A stretch of 64,000 bases of DNA from Vicia villosa (Eukaryota > Streptophyta > Magnoliopsida > Fabales > Fabaceae): positions 112,381,061-112,445,060 of the forward strand of contig NC_081183.1 of assembly GCF_029867415.1 (NCBI RefSeq). Reading direction: 5' to 3'. Shown piece after piece: positions 10,201 to 23,516 of this stretch (the stretch's first letter is position 1; the number at the start of each line of letters is the position of its first letter). A program made the translations under genes and the position numbers. The notes under the pieces are model-generated. The model searched no databases. It was given only the letters and a program-made list of their open reading frames with translations, and was not told where the DNA came from.

Positions 10201-13200
10201 CTTGCAAAGGTTGGAATTTTGACCGATTTTTGTGTGCTATACTACATAAAAGTCACGATGTTTGCTAAACTCACATACATTGGTATTTATGAATATTTCC
10301 GGGTGCTATACTGCATAAAAGTCGCGAAGTTTGTTAAAATTGCAATATTTGGTCCTTTTGAAGATTTTGTGTGCTATACTACATTATAGTCATGAAGTTC
10401 GTTAAACTTGCAAAAGTCGGGAAATTTGTCACACTTGCATACATTGGTATTTTGGGAAATTTTTGTTTGCTATACTACATAATAGTCACGAAATTTGTTA
10501 AACTTGCAAAATTTGTTTTTTTTGTGGAAATATTTCGTGTGCTATACTACATAAAAGTCACGAAATTTCGTTAAACTTGCAAAGGTTGGTATTTTGGCCG
10601 ATCATCGTGTGCAATACTACATAAAAGTCACGAAGTTTGTTAAACGTTCATACATTGGTATTTATGAATATTTTCGGTTGCTATGCGGCATAAAAGCCTT
10701 GAAGTTCGTTAAAATTGCAAAATTTGGTCCTTTTGAAGATTTTCGTTTGCTATACTACATTAATGTCACGAAGTTCGTCAAACTTTTAAACTTTGATATT
10801 TTGGAAGATTTTGGTGTGCAAGACTACATAACATATAAAAAGTTTGTTAAACTTGAATACATTGGTATTTTACAAGTTTGTCGTGTGTTATAGTACATAG
10901 AAGTCACGAAGTTATTTAAAGTTAAAAATATGGTCTTTTTGAATATTTTCATGTGCTATACTACATAAAATTCACGAAATTCGTTAAACTTACAAACTTT
11001 AGTATATATGAACATTTTTGTGTGCTATACTTCACACAAGTCACAAAGTTAATTAAACATGCATACGTTGGTATTTGGGAAGATTTTCGTTTGCTATACT
11101 TCATAATAGTCACGAAGTTCCTTAACAAGCTAAATTTGGTTTTTTTGATGATTTTCGTGTGCCATACTACATAAAAGTAAAGCAGTTCGGTAAAGTTCCA
11201 AAATTTATTATATTGAAAGATTTTCGTGTGCTATACTACATAAAAGTAACAAAATTTGATAAACTGGAAAAGTTTGGTATTTATGAATATTTTCGTGTGC
11301 TATACTACATAAAAGTTATGATTTTCGTTAAACTTGCAAAACTTGGTCCTTTTGAAGGTTTTCGTGTGCTATACTACGTAAAAGTCACTAACTTCGTTAA
11401 ACTTGTAAAGTTTGGTAGTTTGGAAGATTTTCGTGTTCCATACTATATAAAAGTCAGGAAATTTGTCACACTTGCATACATTGGTATTTTGGGAAAATTT
11501 TGTTTGCTATACTACATAATAGTCACGAAATTTGTTAAACTTGCAAAATTTGTTTTTTTTGTGGAAATATTTCGTGTGCTATACTACATAAAAGTCACGA
11601 AATTTCGTTAAACTTGCAAAGGTTGGTATTTTGGCAGTTCTTCGTCTGCAATACTAAATAAAAGTCAAGAAATTTGTTAAACTTACATACATTGGTATTT
11701 ATGAATATTTCCGGTTGCTATACGGCATAAAAGCCTTGAAGATCGTTAAAATTGCAAAATTTGGTCCTTTTGAAGATTTTCGTTTGCTATACTACATTAA
11801 TGTCACGAAGTTCGTCAAACTTACAAACCTTGATATTTTGGAAGATTTTGGTGTGCTAGACTACATAACATACAAAAAGTTTGTTGAACTTGAATACATT
11901 GGTATTTTACAAGTTTGTCGTGTGTTATACTACATAGAAGTCACGAAGTTATTTAAAATTAAAAAATATGGTCTTTTTGAATATTTTCATGTGCTATACT
12001 ACATAAAATTCACGAAATTCGTTAAACTTGCAAACTTTAGTATATATGAACATTTTTGTGTGCTATACTTCACACAAGTCACAAAGTTAATTAAACATGC
12101 ATACGTTGGTATTTGGGAAGATTTTCGTTTGCTATACTTCATAATAGTCACGAAGTTCCTTAACGTGCTAAATTTGGTTTTTTTGATGATTTTCGTGTGC
12201 CATACTACATAAAAGTAAAGCAGTTTGGTAAACTTCCAAAATTTATTATATTGAAAGATTTTCGTGTGCTATACTACATAAAAGTAACAAAAATTGATAA
12301 ACTGGCAAAGTTTGGTATTTATGAATATTTTCATGTGCTATACTACATAAAAGTTATGATTTTCGTTAAACTTGCAAAACTTGGTCCTTTTGAAGGTTTT
12401 CGCGTGCTATACTACGTAAAAGTCACTAACTTCGTTAAAATTGTAAAGTTTAGTATTTTGGAAGATTTCCGTGTGCTATACTATATAAAAGTCAAGAAAT
12501 TTGTCACACTTGCACACATTGATATTTTGGGAAACTTTTGTTTGTTATACTACATAATAGTCACGAAGTTCGTTAAACTTGCAAAATTTGTTTTTCTTTG
12601 TTGAAGATTTTCGTGTGTTATACTACATAAATGTCAAGAAATTCGATAAACTTGCAAAGGTTGGAGTTTTGACCGGTTTTTGTGTGCTATACTACATAAA
12701 AGTCACGATGTTTGCTAAACTTACATACATTGGTATTTAACAATATTTTCGGGTGCTATACGGCATAAGAAGTCACGAAGTTTGTTAAAATTGCAATATT
12801 TGGTCCTTTTGAAGATTTTTGTGTGCTATACTACATTAAAGTCATGAAGTTCGGTAAACTTGCAAACTTTGGTATTTTGGAAAATTTTCGTGTGCTATAT
12901 ACTACATAACAAAATAGAAAGTTCGTTAAACTTGAATACATTTGTATTTTGGAAGATTCTCGTGTGTTAAACTACATAAAAGTCACGAGGTTATTTAAAC
13001 TTTAAAGACATGGCCTATTTTCATGTGGTATACTACATAAAAGTCACAAAATTCGTTAAACTTGAAAAATTTTGGTATTTATGAACATTTTTGTGTGCTG
13101 TACTAAATACAAGTCACGAAGTTCGTTAAACTTGCATACATTGGTACTTTGGAAGAATTTTGTTTGCTATACTACATAATAGTCAAGAAGTTTGTTAAAC

Positions 13201-16200
13201 TTGCAAAGTTTGGTATTTTGGAAAATTTTCGTGTGCTATACTACGTAAAAGTTCATTAAGCTGGTAAAGTTTGGTATTTTGGAAGATTTTTGTGTGGTAT
13301 ACTATATAAAAGTCACGAAATTTTGTTTGACATGCATACATTGGTATTTTGGGAAATTTTTGTTTGCTATACTACATAATAGTCACGAAATTTGTTAAAC
13401 TTGCAAAATTTGTTTTTTTTGTTGAAATATTTCGTGTGCTATACTACATAAAAGTCACGAAATTTCGTTAAACTTGCAAAGGTTTGTATTTTGGCAGATC
13501 TTCGTCTGCAATACTAAATAAAAGTCAAGAAATTTGTTAAACTTACATACATTGGTATTTATGAATATTTTCGGTTGCTATACGGCATAAAAGCCTTGAA
13601 GATCGTTAAAATTGCAAAATTTGGTCCTTTTGAAGATTTTCGTTTGCTATACTACATTAATGTCACGAAGTTCGTCAAACTTACAAACTTTGATATTTTG
13701 GAAGATTTTTGTGTGCTAGACTACATAACATACAAAAAGTTTGTTAAACTTGAATACATTGGTATTTTACAAGTTTGTCGTGTGTTATACTACATAGAAG
13801 TCATGAAGTTATTTAAAGTTAAAAATATGGTCTTTTTGAATATTTTCATGTGCTATACAACATAAAATTCACGAAATTCGTTAAACTTACAAACTTTAGT
13901 ATATATGAACATTTTTGTGTGCTATACTTCACACAAGTTACAAAGTTAATTAAACATGCATACGTTGGTATTTGGGAAGATTTTCGTTTGCAATAATTCA
14001 TAATAGTCACGAAGTTCCTTAACATGTTAAATTTGGTTTTTTTGATGATTTTCGTGTGCCATACTACATAAAAGTAAAGCAGTTAGGTAAAGTTCCAAAA
14101 TTTATTATATTGAAAGATTTTCGTGTGCTATACTACATAAAAGTAACAAAATTTGATAAACTGGCAAAGTTTGGTATTTATGAATATTTTCGTGTGCTAT
14201 ACTACATAAAAGTTATGATTTTCGTTAAACTTGCAAAACTTGGTCCTTTTGAAGGTTTTCGCGTGCTATACTACGTAAAAGTCACTAACTTCGTTAAAAT
14301 TGTAAAGTTTAGTATTTTGGTAGATTTCTGTGTGCTATACTATATAAAAGTCAGGAAATTTGTCACACTTGCACACATTGATATTTTGGGAAACTTTTGT
14401 TTGTTATACTACATAATAGTCACGAAGTTCGTTAAACTTGCAAAATTTGTTTTTCTTTGTTGAAGAATTTCGTGTGCTATACTACATAAATGTCAAGAAA
14501 TTCGATAAACTTGCAAAGGTTGGAATTTTGACCGATTTTTGTGTGCTATACTACATAAAAGTCACGATGTTTGCTAAACTTACATACATTGGTATTTATC
14601 AATATTTTCGAGTGCTATACGGCATAAAAAGTCACGAAGTTTGTTAAAATTGCAATATTTGGTCCTTTTGAAGATTTTTGTGTGCTATACTACATTAAAG
14701 TCAAGAAGTTCGTTAAACTTGCAAACTTTGGTATTTTGGAATATTTTCGTGTGCTATATACTACATAACAAAATAGAAAGATCGTTAAACTTGAATACAT
14801 TGGTATTTTGGAAGATTCTCGTGTGTTAAACTACATAAAAGTCACGAGGTTATTTAAACTTAAAAGACATGGCCTTTTTAAATATTTTCATGTGCTATAC
14901 TACATAAAAGTCACAAAATTCGTTAAACTTGAAAAATTTGGTATTTATGAACATTTTTGTGTGCTGTACTAAATACAAGTCACGAAGTTCGTTAAACTTG
15001 CATACATTGGTATTTTGGAAGAATTTTGTTTGCTATACTACATAATAGTCAAGAAGATTGTTAAACTTGCAAAGTTTGGTATTTTCGAAAATTTTCGTGT
15101 GCTATAATACTCAAAAGTCACTAAGTTCATTAAGCTGGTAAAGTTTGGTATTTTGGAAGATTTTTGTGTGGTCTATATAAAAGTCACGAAATTTTGTTTG
15201 ACATGCATACATTGGTATTTTAGGAAATTTTTGTTTGCTATACTACATAATAGTCACGAAATTTGTTAAACTTGCAAATTTTGTTTTTTTTGTTGAAATA
15301 TTTCGTGTGCTATACTACATAAAAGTCACGAAATTTCGTTAAACTTGCAAAGGTTGGTATTTTGGCAGATCTTCGTGTGCAATACTACATAAAAGTCAAG
15401 AAGTTTGTTAAACTTACATACATTGGTCTTTATGAATATTTTCGGTTGCTATACGACATAAAAGCCTTGAAGTTCGTTAAAATTGCAAAATCTGGTCCTT
15501 TTGAAGATTTTCGTTTGCTATACTACATTAATGTCACGAAGTTCGTCAAACTTACAAACTTTGATATTTTGGAAGATTTTGGTGTGCTAGACTACATAAC
15601 ATACAAAAAGTTTGTTAAACTTGAATACATTGGTATTTTACAAGTTTGTCGTGAGTTATACTACATAGAAGTCACGAAGTTATTTAAAGTTAAAAAATAT
15701 GGTCTTTTTGAATATTTTCATGTGCTATACTACATAAAGTTCACGAAATTCGTTAAACTTGCAAAATTTAGTATATATGTACATTTTTGTGTGCTATACT
15801 TCACACAAGTCACAAAGTTCATTAAACATGCATACGTTGGTATTTGGGAAGATTTTCGTTTGCTATACATCATAATATTCACGAAGTTCCTTGACATGCT
15901 AAATTTGGTTTTTTTTGATGATTTTCGTGTGCTATACTACATAAAAGTAGCAGTTCAGTAAACTTCCAAAATTTATTATATTGAAAGATTTTCGTGTGCT
16001 ATACAACATAAAAGTAACAAAATTTGATAAACTGGCAAAGTTTGGTATTCATGAATCTTTTCGTGTGGTATACTATATAAAAGTTATGATTTTCGTTAAA
16101 CTTGCAAAACTTGGTCCTTTTGAAGGTTTTCGTGTGCTATACTACGTAAAAGTCACTAACTTCGTTAAACTTGTAAAGTTTGGTATTTTGGAAGATTTTT

Positions 16201-19200
16201 GTGTGCTATACTATATAAAAGTCAGGAAATTTGTCACACTTGCATACATTGATATTTTGGGAAACTTTTGTTTGTTATACTACATAATAGTCACGAAGTT
16301 CGTTAAACTTGCAAAATTTGTTTTTCTTTGTTGAAGATTTTCGTGTGCTATACTACATAGATGTCAAGAAATTCGATAAACTTGCAAAGGTTGGAATTTT
16401 GACCGATTATTGTGTGCTATACTACATAAAAGTCACGATGTTTGTTAAACTTACATACATTGGTATTTATGAATAATTTTGGGTGCTATACGGCATAAAA
16501 GTCATGAAGTTTGTTAAAATTGCAATATTTGGTCCTTTTGAAGATTTTTGTGTGGTATACTACATTAAAGTCATGAAGTTCGTTAAACATGCAAACTTTT
16601 GTATTTTGTAATATTTTCGTGTGCTATACTACATAACAAAATAAAAAAGTTCGTTAAACTTGAATACATTGGTATTTTGGAAGATTCTCGTGTGTTAAAC
16701 TACATAAAAGTCACGAGGTTATTTAAACTTAAAAGACATGGCCTTTTTAAATATTTTCATGTGCTACTACATAAAAGTCACAAAATTCGTCAAAGTTGAA
16801 AAATTTGGTATTTATGAACATTTTTGTGTGTTGTACTAAATACAAGTCACAAATTTCGTTAAACTTGCATACATTGGTATTTTGGAAGAATTTTGTTTCC
16901 TATACTACATAATAGTCAAGAAGTTTGTTAAACTCGCAAAGTTTGGTATTTTGGAAAATTTTCGTGTGCTATACTACTCAAAAGTCACTAAGTTCATTAA
17001 GCTGGTAAAGTTTGGTATTTTGGAAGATTTTCGTGTGGTATACTATATAAAAGTCACGAAATTTTGTTTGACATGCATACATTGGTATTTTGGGAAATTT
17101 TTGTTTGCTATACTACATAATAGTCACGAAATTTGTTAAACTTGCAAAATTTGTTTTTTTAGTTGAAGTATTTCGTGTGCAATACTACATAAAAGTCACG
17201 AAATTTCGTTAAACTTGCAAAGGTTGGTATTTTGGCAGATCTTCGTGTGCAATACTACATAAAAGTCAAGAAGTTTGTTAAACTTACATACATTGGCGTT
17301 TATGAATATTTTCGGTTGCTATACGGCATAAAAGCCTTGAAGATCGTTAAAATTGCAAAATTTGGTCCTTTTGAAGATTTTTCGTTTGCTATACTACATT
17401 AATGTCACGAAGTTCGTTAAACTTACAAACTTTGATATTTTGGAAGATTTTTGTGTGCTAGACTACATAACATAAAAAAGTTTGTTAAACTTGAATACAT
17501 TGGTATTTTACAAGTTTATCGTGTGTTATACTACATAGAAGTCACGAAGTTATTTAAAGTTAAAAAATATGGTCTTTTTGAATATTTTCATGTGCTATAC
17601 TACATAAAATTCACGAAATTCATTAAACTTGCAAACTTTAGTATATATGAACATTTTTGTGTGCTATACTTCACACAAGTCACAAAGTTCATTAAACATG
17701 CATACGTTGGTATTTGGGAAGATTTTCGTTTGCTATACTTCATAATAGTCACGAAGTTCCAAAACTTACATACATTGGTATTTATCAATATTTTTTAGTG
17801 CTATACGGCATAAAAGTCACGAAGTTTGTTAAAATTGCAATATTTGGTCCTTTTGAAGATTTTTGTGTGCTATACTACATTAAAGTCATGAAGTTCGTTA
17901 AACTTGCAAACTTTGGTATTTTGGAATATTTTCGTGTGCTATACTACATAACAAAACAGAAAGTTCGTTAAACTTGAATACATTGGTATTACCGAAGATT
18001 CTCGTGTGTTAAACTACATAAAAGTCACGAGGTTATTTAAACTTAAAAGACATGGCCTTTTTAAATATTTTCATGTGCTATACTACATGAAATTCTCAAA
18101 ATTCGTTAAACTTAAAAATTTTGGTATTTATGAACATTTTTGTGTGCTATACTAAATACAAGGCACGAAGTTTGTTAAACTTGCATACATTGGTATTTTG
18201 GAAGAATTTTGTTTGCTATACTACATAATAGTCAAGAAGTTTGTTAAACTTGCAAAGTTTGGTATTTTGGAAAATTTTCGTGTGCTATACTACTCAAAAG
18301 TCACTAATTTCTTTAAGCTGGTAAAGTTTGGTATTTTGGAAGATTTTCGTGTGGTATACTATATAAAAGTCACGAAATTTTGTTTGACATGCATACATTG
18401 GTATTTTGGGAAATTTTTGTTTGCTATACTACATAATAGTCACGAAATTTGTTAAACTTGCAAAATTTGTTTTTTTGTTGAAATATTTCGTGTGCTATAC
18501 TACATAAAAGTCACGAAATTTCGTTAAACTTGCAAAGGTTGGTATTTTGGCAGATCTTCGTGTGCCATACTACATAAAAGTCAAGAAGTTTGTTAAACTT
18601 ACATACATTGGTCTTTATGAATATTTTCGGTTGCTATACGACATAAAAGCCTTGAAGTTCGTTAAAATTGCAAAATCTGGTCCTTTTGAAGATTTTCGTT
18701 TGCTATACTACATTAATGTCACGAAGTTCGTCAAACTTACAAACTTTGATATTTTGTAAGATTTTGGTGTGCTAGACTACATAACATACAAAAAGTTTAT
18801 TAAACTTGAATACATTGGTATTTTACAAGTTTGTCGTGAGTTATACTACATAGAAGTCACGAAGTTATTCAAAGTTAAAAAATATGGTCTTTTTGAATAT
18901 TTTCATGTGCTATACTACATAAAATTCACGAAATTCGTTAAACTTGCAAACTTTAGTATGTATGTACATTTTTGTGTGCTATACTTCACACAAGTCACAA
19001 AGTTCATTAAACACGCATACGTTGGTATTTGGGAAGATTTTCGTTTGCTATACATCATAATATTCACGAAGTTCCTTGACATGCTAAATTTGGTTTTTTT
19101 TTATGATTTTCGTGTGCTATACTACATAAAAGTAAAGCAGATCGGTAAACTTACAAAATTTCGTTAAACTTGCAAAGGTTGGTATTTTGGCAAATCTTCG

Positions 19201-22200
19201 TGTGCAATACTACATAAAAGTCAAGATGTTTGTTAAACTTACATACATTGGTATTTATGAATATTTTCGGTTGCTATATGGCATAAAAGCCCTGAAGTTC
19301 GTTAAAATTGCAAAATTTGGTCCTTTTGAAGATTTTCGTTTGCTATACAACATTAATGTCACGAAGTTCGTCAAACTTACAAACTTTGATATTTTGGAAG
19401 ATTTTGGTGTGCTAGACTACATAACATACAAAAAGTTTGTTAAACTTGAATACATTGGTATTTTACAAGTTTGTCGTGTGTTATACTTCATAGAAGTCAC
19501 GAAGTTATTTAAAGTTAAAAAATATGGTCTTTTTGAATATTTTCATGTGCTATACAACATAAAATTCTTGAAATTCGTTAAACTTGCAAACTTTGGTATA
19601 TATGAACATTTTTGTGTGCAATACTTCACACAAGTCACAAAGTTCATTAAACATGCATACGTTGGTATTTGGAAAGATTTTCGTTTGCTATACTTCATAA
19701 TAGTCACGAATTTCCTTAACATGCTAAGTTTGGTTTTTTTGATGATTTTCGTGTGCTATACTACATAAAGGTAAAGCAGTTCGATAAACTTCCAAAATTT
19801 ATTATATTGAAAGATTTTCGTGTGATATACTACATAAAAGTTACCAAATTTGATAAACTGGCAAAGTTTGGTATTTATGAATATTTTCGTGTGCTATACT
19901 ACATAAAAGTTATGATTTTCGTTAAACTTGCAAAACTTGGTCCTTTTGAAGGTTTTCGTGTGCTATACTACGTAAAAGTCACTAACTTCGTTAAACTTGT
20001 AAAGTTTGGTATTTTGGAAGATTTTCGTGTGCTATACTATATAAAAGTCAGGAAATTTGTCACACTTGCATACATTGATATTTTGGGAAAATTTTGTTTG
20101 TTATACTACATAATAGTCACGAAGTTCGTTAAACTTGCAAACTTTGTTTTTCTTTGTTGAAGATTTTCGTGTGGTATACTACATAAATGTCAAGAAATTC
20201 GATAAACTTGCAAAGGTTTGAATTTTGACCGATTTTTGTGTGCTATACTACATAAAAGTCACGATGTGTGCTAAACTTACATTGGTATTTATCAATATTT
20301 TCGAGTGCTATACGGCATAAAAGTCACGAAGTTTGTTAAAATTGCAATATTTGGTCCTTTTGAAGATTTTTGTGTGCTATACTACATTAAAGTCATGAAG
20401 TTCGTTAAACTTGCAAACTTTGGTATTTTGTAATATTTTCGTGTGCTATACTACATAACAAAATAAAAAAGTTCGTTAAACTTGAATACATTGGTATTTT
20501 GGAAGATTCTCGTGTGTTAAACTACATAAAAGTCACGAGGTTATTTAAACTTAAAAGACATGGCCTTTTTAAATATTTTCATGTGCTATACTACATAAAA
20601 GTCACAAAATTCGTTAAACTTGAAAAATTTGGTATTTATGAACATTTTTGTGTGTTGTACTAAATACACGTCACAAAGTTCGTTAAACTTGCATACATTG
20701 GTATTTTGGAAGAATTTTGTTTGCTATACTACATAATAGTCAAGAAGTTTGTTAAACTTGCAAAGTTTGGTATTTAGGAATATTTTCGTGTGCTATACTA
20801 CTCAAAAGTCACTAAGTTCATTAAGCTGGTAAAGTTTGGTATTTTGGAAGATTTTCGTGTGGTATACTATATAAAAGTCACGAAATTTTGTTTGACATGC
20901 ATACATTGGTATTTTGGGAAATTTTTGTTTGCTATACTACATAATAGTCACAAAATTTGTTAAACTTGCAAAATTTATTTTTTTTGTTGAAATATTTCGT
21001 GTGTTATACTACATAAAAGTCACGAAATTTCGTTAAACTTGCAAAGGTTGGTATTTTGGCAGATCTTCGTGTGCCATACTACATAAAAGTAAATAAGTTT
21101 GTTAAACTTACATACATTGGCGTTTATGAATATTTTCGGTTGCTATACGGCATAAAAGCCTTGAAGTTTGTTAAAATTGCAAAATCTGGTCCCTTTGAAG
21201 ATTTTCGTTTGATATACTACATTAATGTCACGAAGTTCGTCAAACTTACAAACTTTGATATTTTGGAAGATTTTGGTGTGCTAGACTACATAACATACAA
21301 AAAGTTTGTTAAACTTGAATACATTGGTATTTTACAAGTTTGTCGTGTGTTATACTTCATAGAAGTCACGAAGTTATTTAAAGTTAAAAAATATGGTCTT
21401 TTTGAATATTTTCATGTGCTGTACTACATAAAATTCACGAAATTCGTTAAACTTGCAAACTTTGGTATATATGAACATTTTTGTGTGCTATACTTCACAC
21501 AAGTCACAAAGTTCGTTAAACATGCATACGTTGGTATTTGGAAAGATTTTCGTTTGCTATACTTCATAATAGTCACGAATTTCCTTAACATGCTAAATTT
21601 GGTATTTTTGATGATTTTCGTGTGCTATACTACATAAAGGTAAAGCATTTTGATAAACTTCCAAAATTTATTATATTGAAAGATTTTCGTGTGATATACT
21701 ACATAAAAGTTACCAAATTTGATAAACTGGCAAAGTTTGGTATTTATGAATATTTTCGTGTGCCATACTACATAAAAGTTATGATTTTCGTTAAACTTGC
21801 AAAACTTGGTCCTTTTGAAGGTTTTCGTGTGCTATACTACGTAAAAGTCACTAACTTCGTTAAACTTGTAAAGTTTGGTATTTTGGAAGATTTTTGTGTG
21901 CTATACTATATAAAATTCAGGAAATTTGTCACACTTGCATACATTGATATTTTGGGAAACTTTTGTTTGTTATACTACATATTAGTCACGAAGTTCGTTA
22001 AACTTGCAAAATTTGTTTTTTTTTGTTGAAGATTTTCGTGTGCTATACTACATAGATGTCAAGAAATTCGATAAACTTGCAAAGGTTGGAATTTTGACTG
22101 ATTATTGTGTGCTATACTACATAAAAGTCACGATGTTTGTTAAGCTTACATACATTGGTATTTATGAATAATTTTGGGTGCTATACGGCATAAAAGTCAT

Positions 22201-23497
22201 GAAGTTTGTTAAAATTGCAATATTTGGTCCTTTTGAAGATTTTTGTGTGCTATACTACATTAAAGTCATGAAGTTCGTTAAACTTGCAAACTTTGGTATT
22301 TTGGAATATTTTCGTGTGCTATACTACATAACAAAATAAAAAAGTTCGTTAAACTTGAATACATTGGTATTACCGAAGATTCTCGTGTGTTAAACTACAT
22401 AAAAGTCACGAGGTTAGTTAAACTTAAAAGACATGGCCTTTTTAAATATTTTCATGTGCTATCCTACATGAAATTCTCAAAATTCGTTAAAGTTGAAAAA
22501 TTTGGTATTTATGGACATTTTTGTGTGTTGTACTAAATACAAGTCACAAAGTTCGTTAAACTTGCATACATTGGTATTTTGGAAGAATTTTGTTTGCTAT
22601 ACTACATAATAGTCAAGAAGTTTGTTAAACTCGCAAAGTTTGGTATTTTGGAAAATTTTCATGTGCTATACTACTCAAAACTCACTAAGTTCATTAAGCT
22701 GGTAAAGTTTGGTATTTTGGAAGATTTTCGTGTGGTATACTATATAAAAGTCACGAAATTTTGTTTGACATGCATACATTGGTATTTTGGGAAATTTTTG
22801 TTTGCTATACTACATAATAGTCACGAAATTTGTTAAACTTGCAAAATTTTGTTTTTTTAGTTGAAGTATTTCGTGTGCAATACTACATAAAAGTCACGAA
22901 ATTTCGTTAAACTTGCAAAGGTTGGTATTTTGGCAGATCTTCGTGTGCAATGCTAGATAAAAGTCAAGAAGTTTGTTAAACTTACATACATTGGTCTTTA
23001 TGAATATTTTCGGTTGCTATATGGCATAAAAGCCTTGAAGTTCGTTAAAATTGCAAAATTTGGTCCTTTTGAAGATTTTCGTTTGCTATACTACATTAAT
23101 GTCACGAAGTTCGTCAAACTTACAAACTTTGATATTTTGGAAGATTTTTGTGTGCTAGACTACATAACATAAAAAAGTTTGTTAGACTTGAATACATTGG
23201 TATTTTACAATTTTGTCGTGTGTTATACTACATAGAAGTCACGAAGTTATTTAAAGTTAAAAAATATGGTCTTTTTGAATATTTTCATGTGCTATACCAC
23301 ATAAAATTCACGAAATTCTTTAAACTTGCAAACTTCAGTATATATGTACATTTTTGTGTGCTATACTTCACACAAGTCACAATGTTCATTAAACATGCAT
23401 ACGTTGGTATTTGGGAAGATTTTCGTTTGCTATACTTCATAATAGTCACGAAGTTCCTTAACATGCTAAATTTTGTTTTTTTGATGATTTTCGTGTG
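7265..23497 (+). repeat. Satellite array, 69-bp monomer, forward orientation
   Basis: GTGCTATACTACATAAAAGT-type blocks recur every 69 bp (for example 7802 and 7871), about 235 monomers. Monomers are of many diverged types in a fixed order, giving a higher-order unit. The landmark TAAAGCAGTTcGGTAAA recurs at about 7755, 9767, 11179, 12217, 14076, 19771 and 21640, with a variant near 15957 and a partial one near 19131. Full spacings are 1859-1881 bp, close to 27 x 69 = 1863; shorter spacings (1412, 1038) show units with internal deletions. Because 69 is 23 codons, one forward frame stays open for long stretches and gives 23-residue repeats; this looks like a by-product of the period. AT-rich. 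I do not recognise the family by name. Confidence 0.95.
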
Positions 23498-23516
23498 TAA
23501 TATAGCACACGAAAAT
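23487..23516. other. Inversion junction in the satellite array
   Basis: Monomers are on the plus strand left of here and on the minus strand to the right. The join holds a short inverted repeat: ATTTTCGTGTG at 23487-23497, an 8-bp spacer, then CACACGAAAAT at 23506-23516. The monomer types on the two sides are not the same position of the higher-order unit, so this is not a simple palindrome of one unit. Confidence 0.85.
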
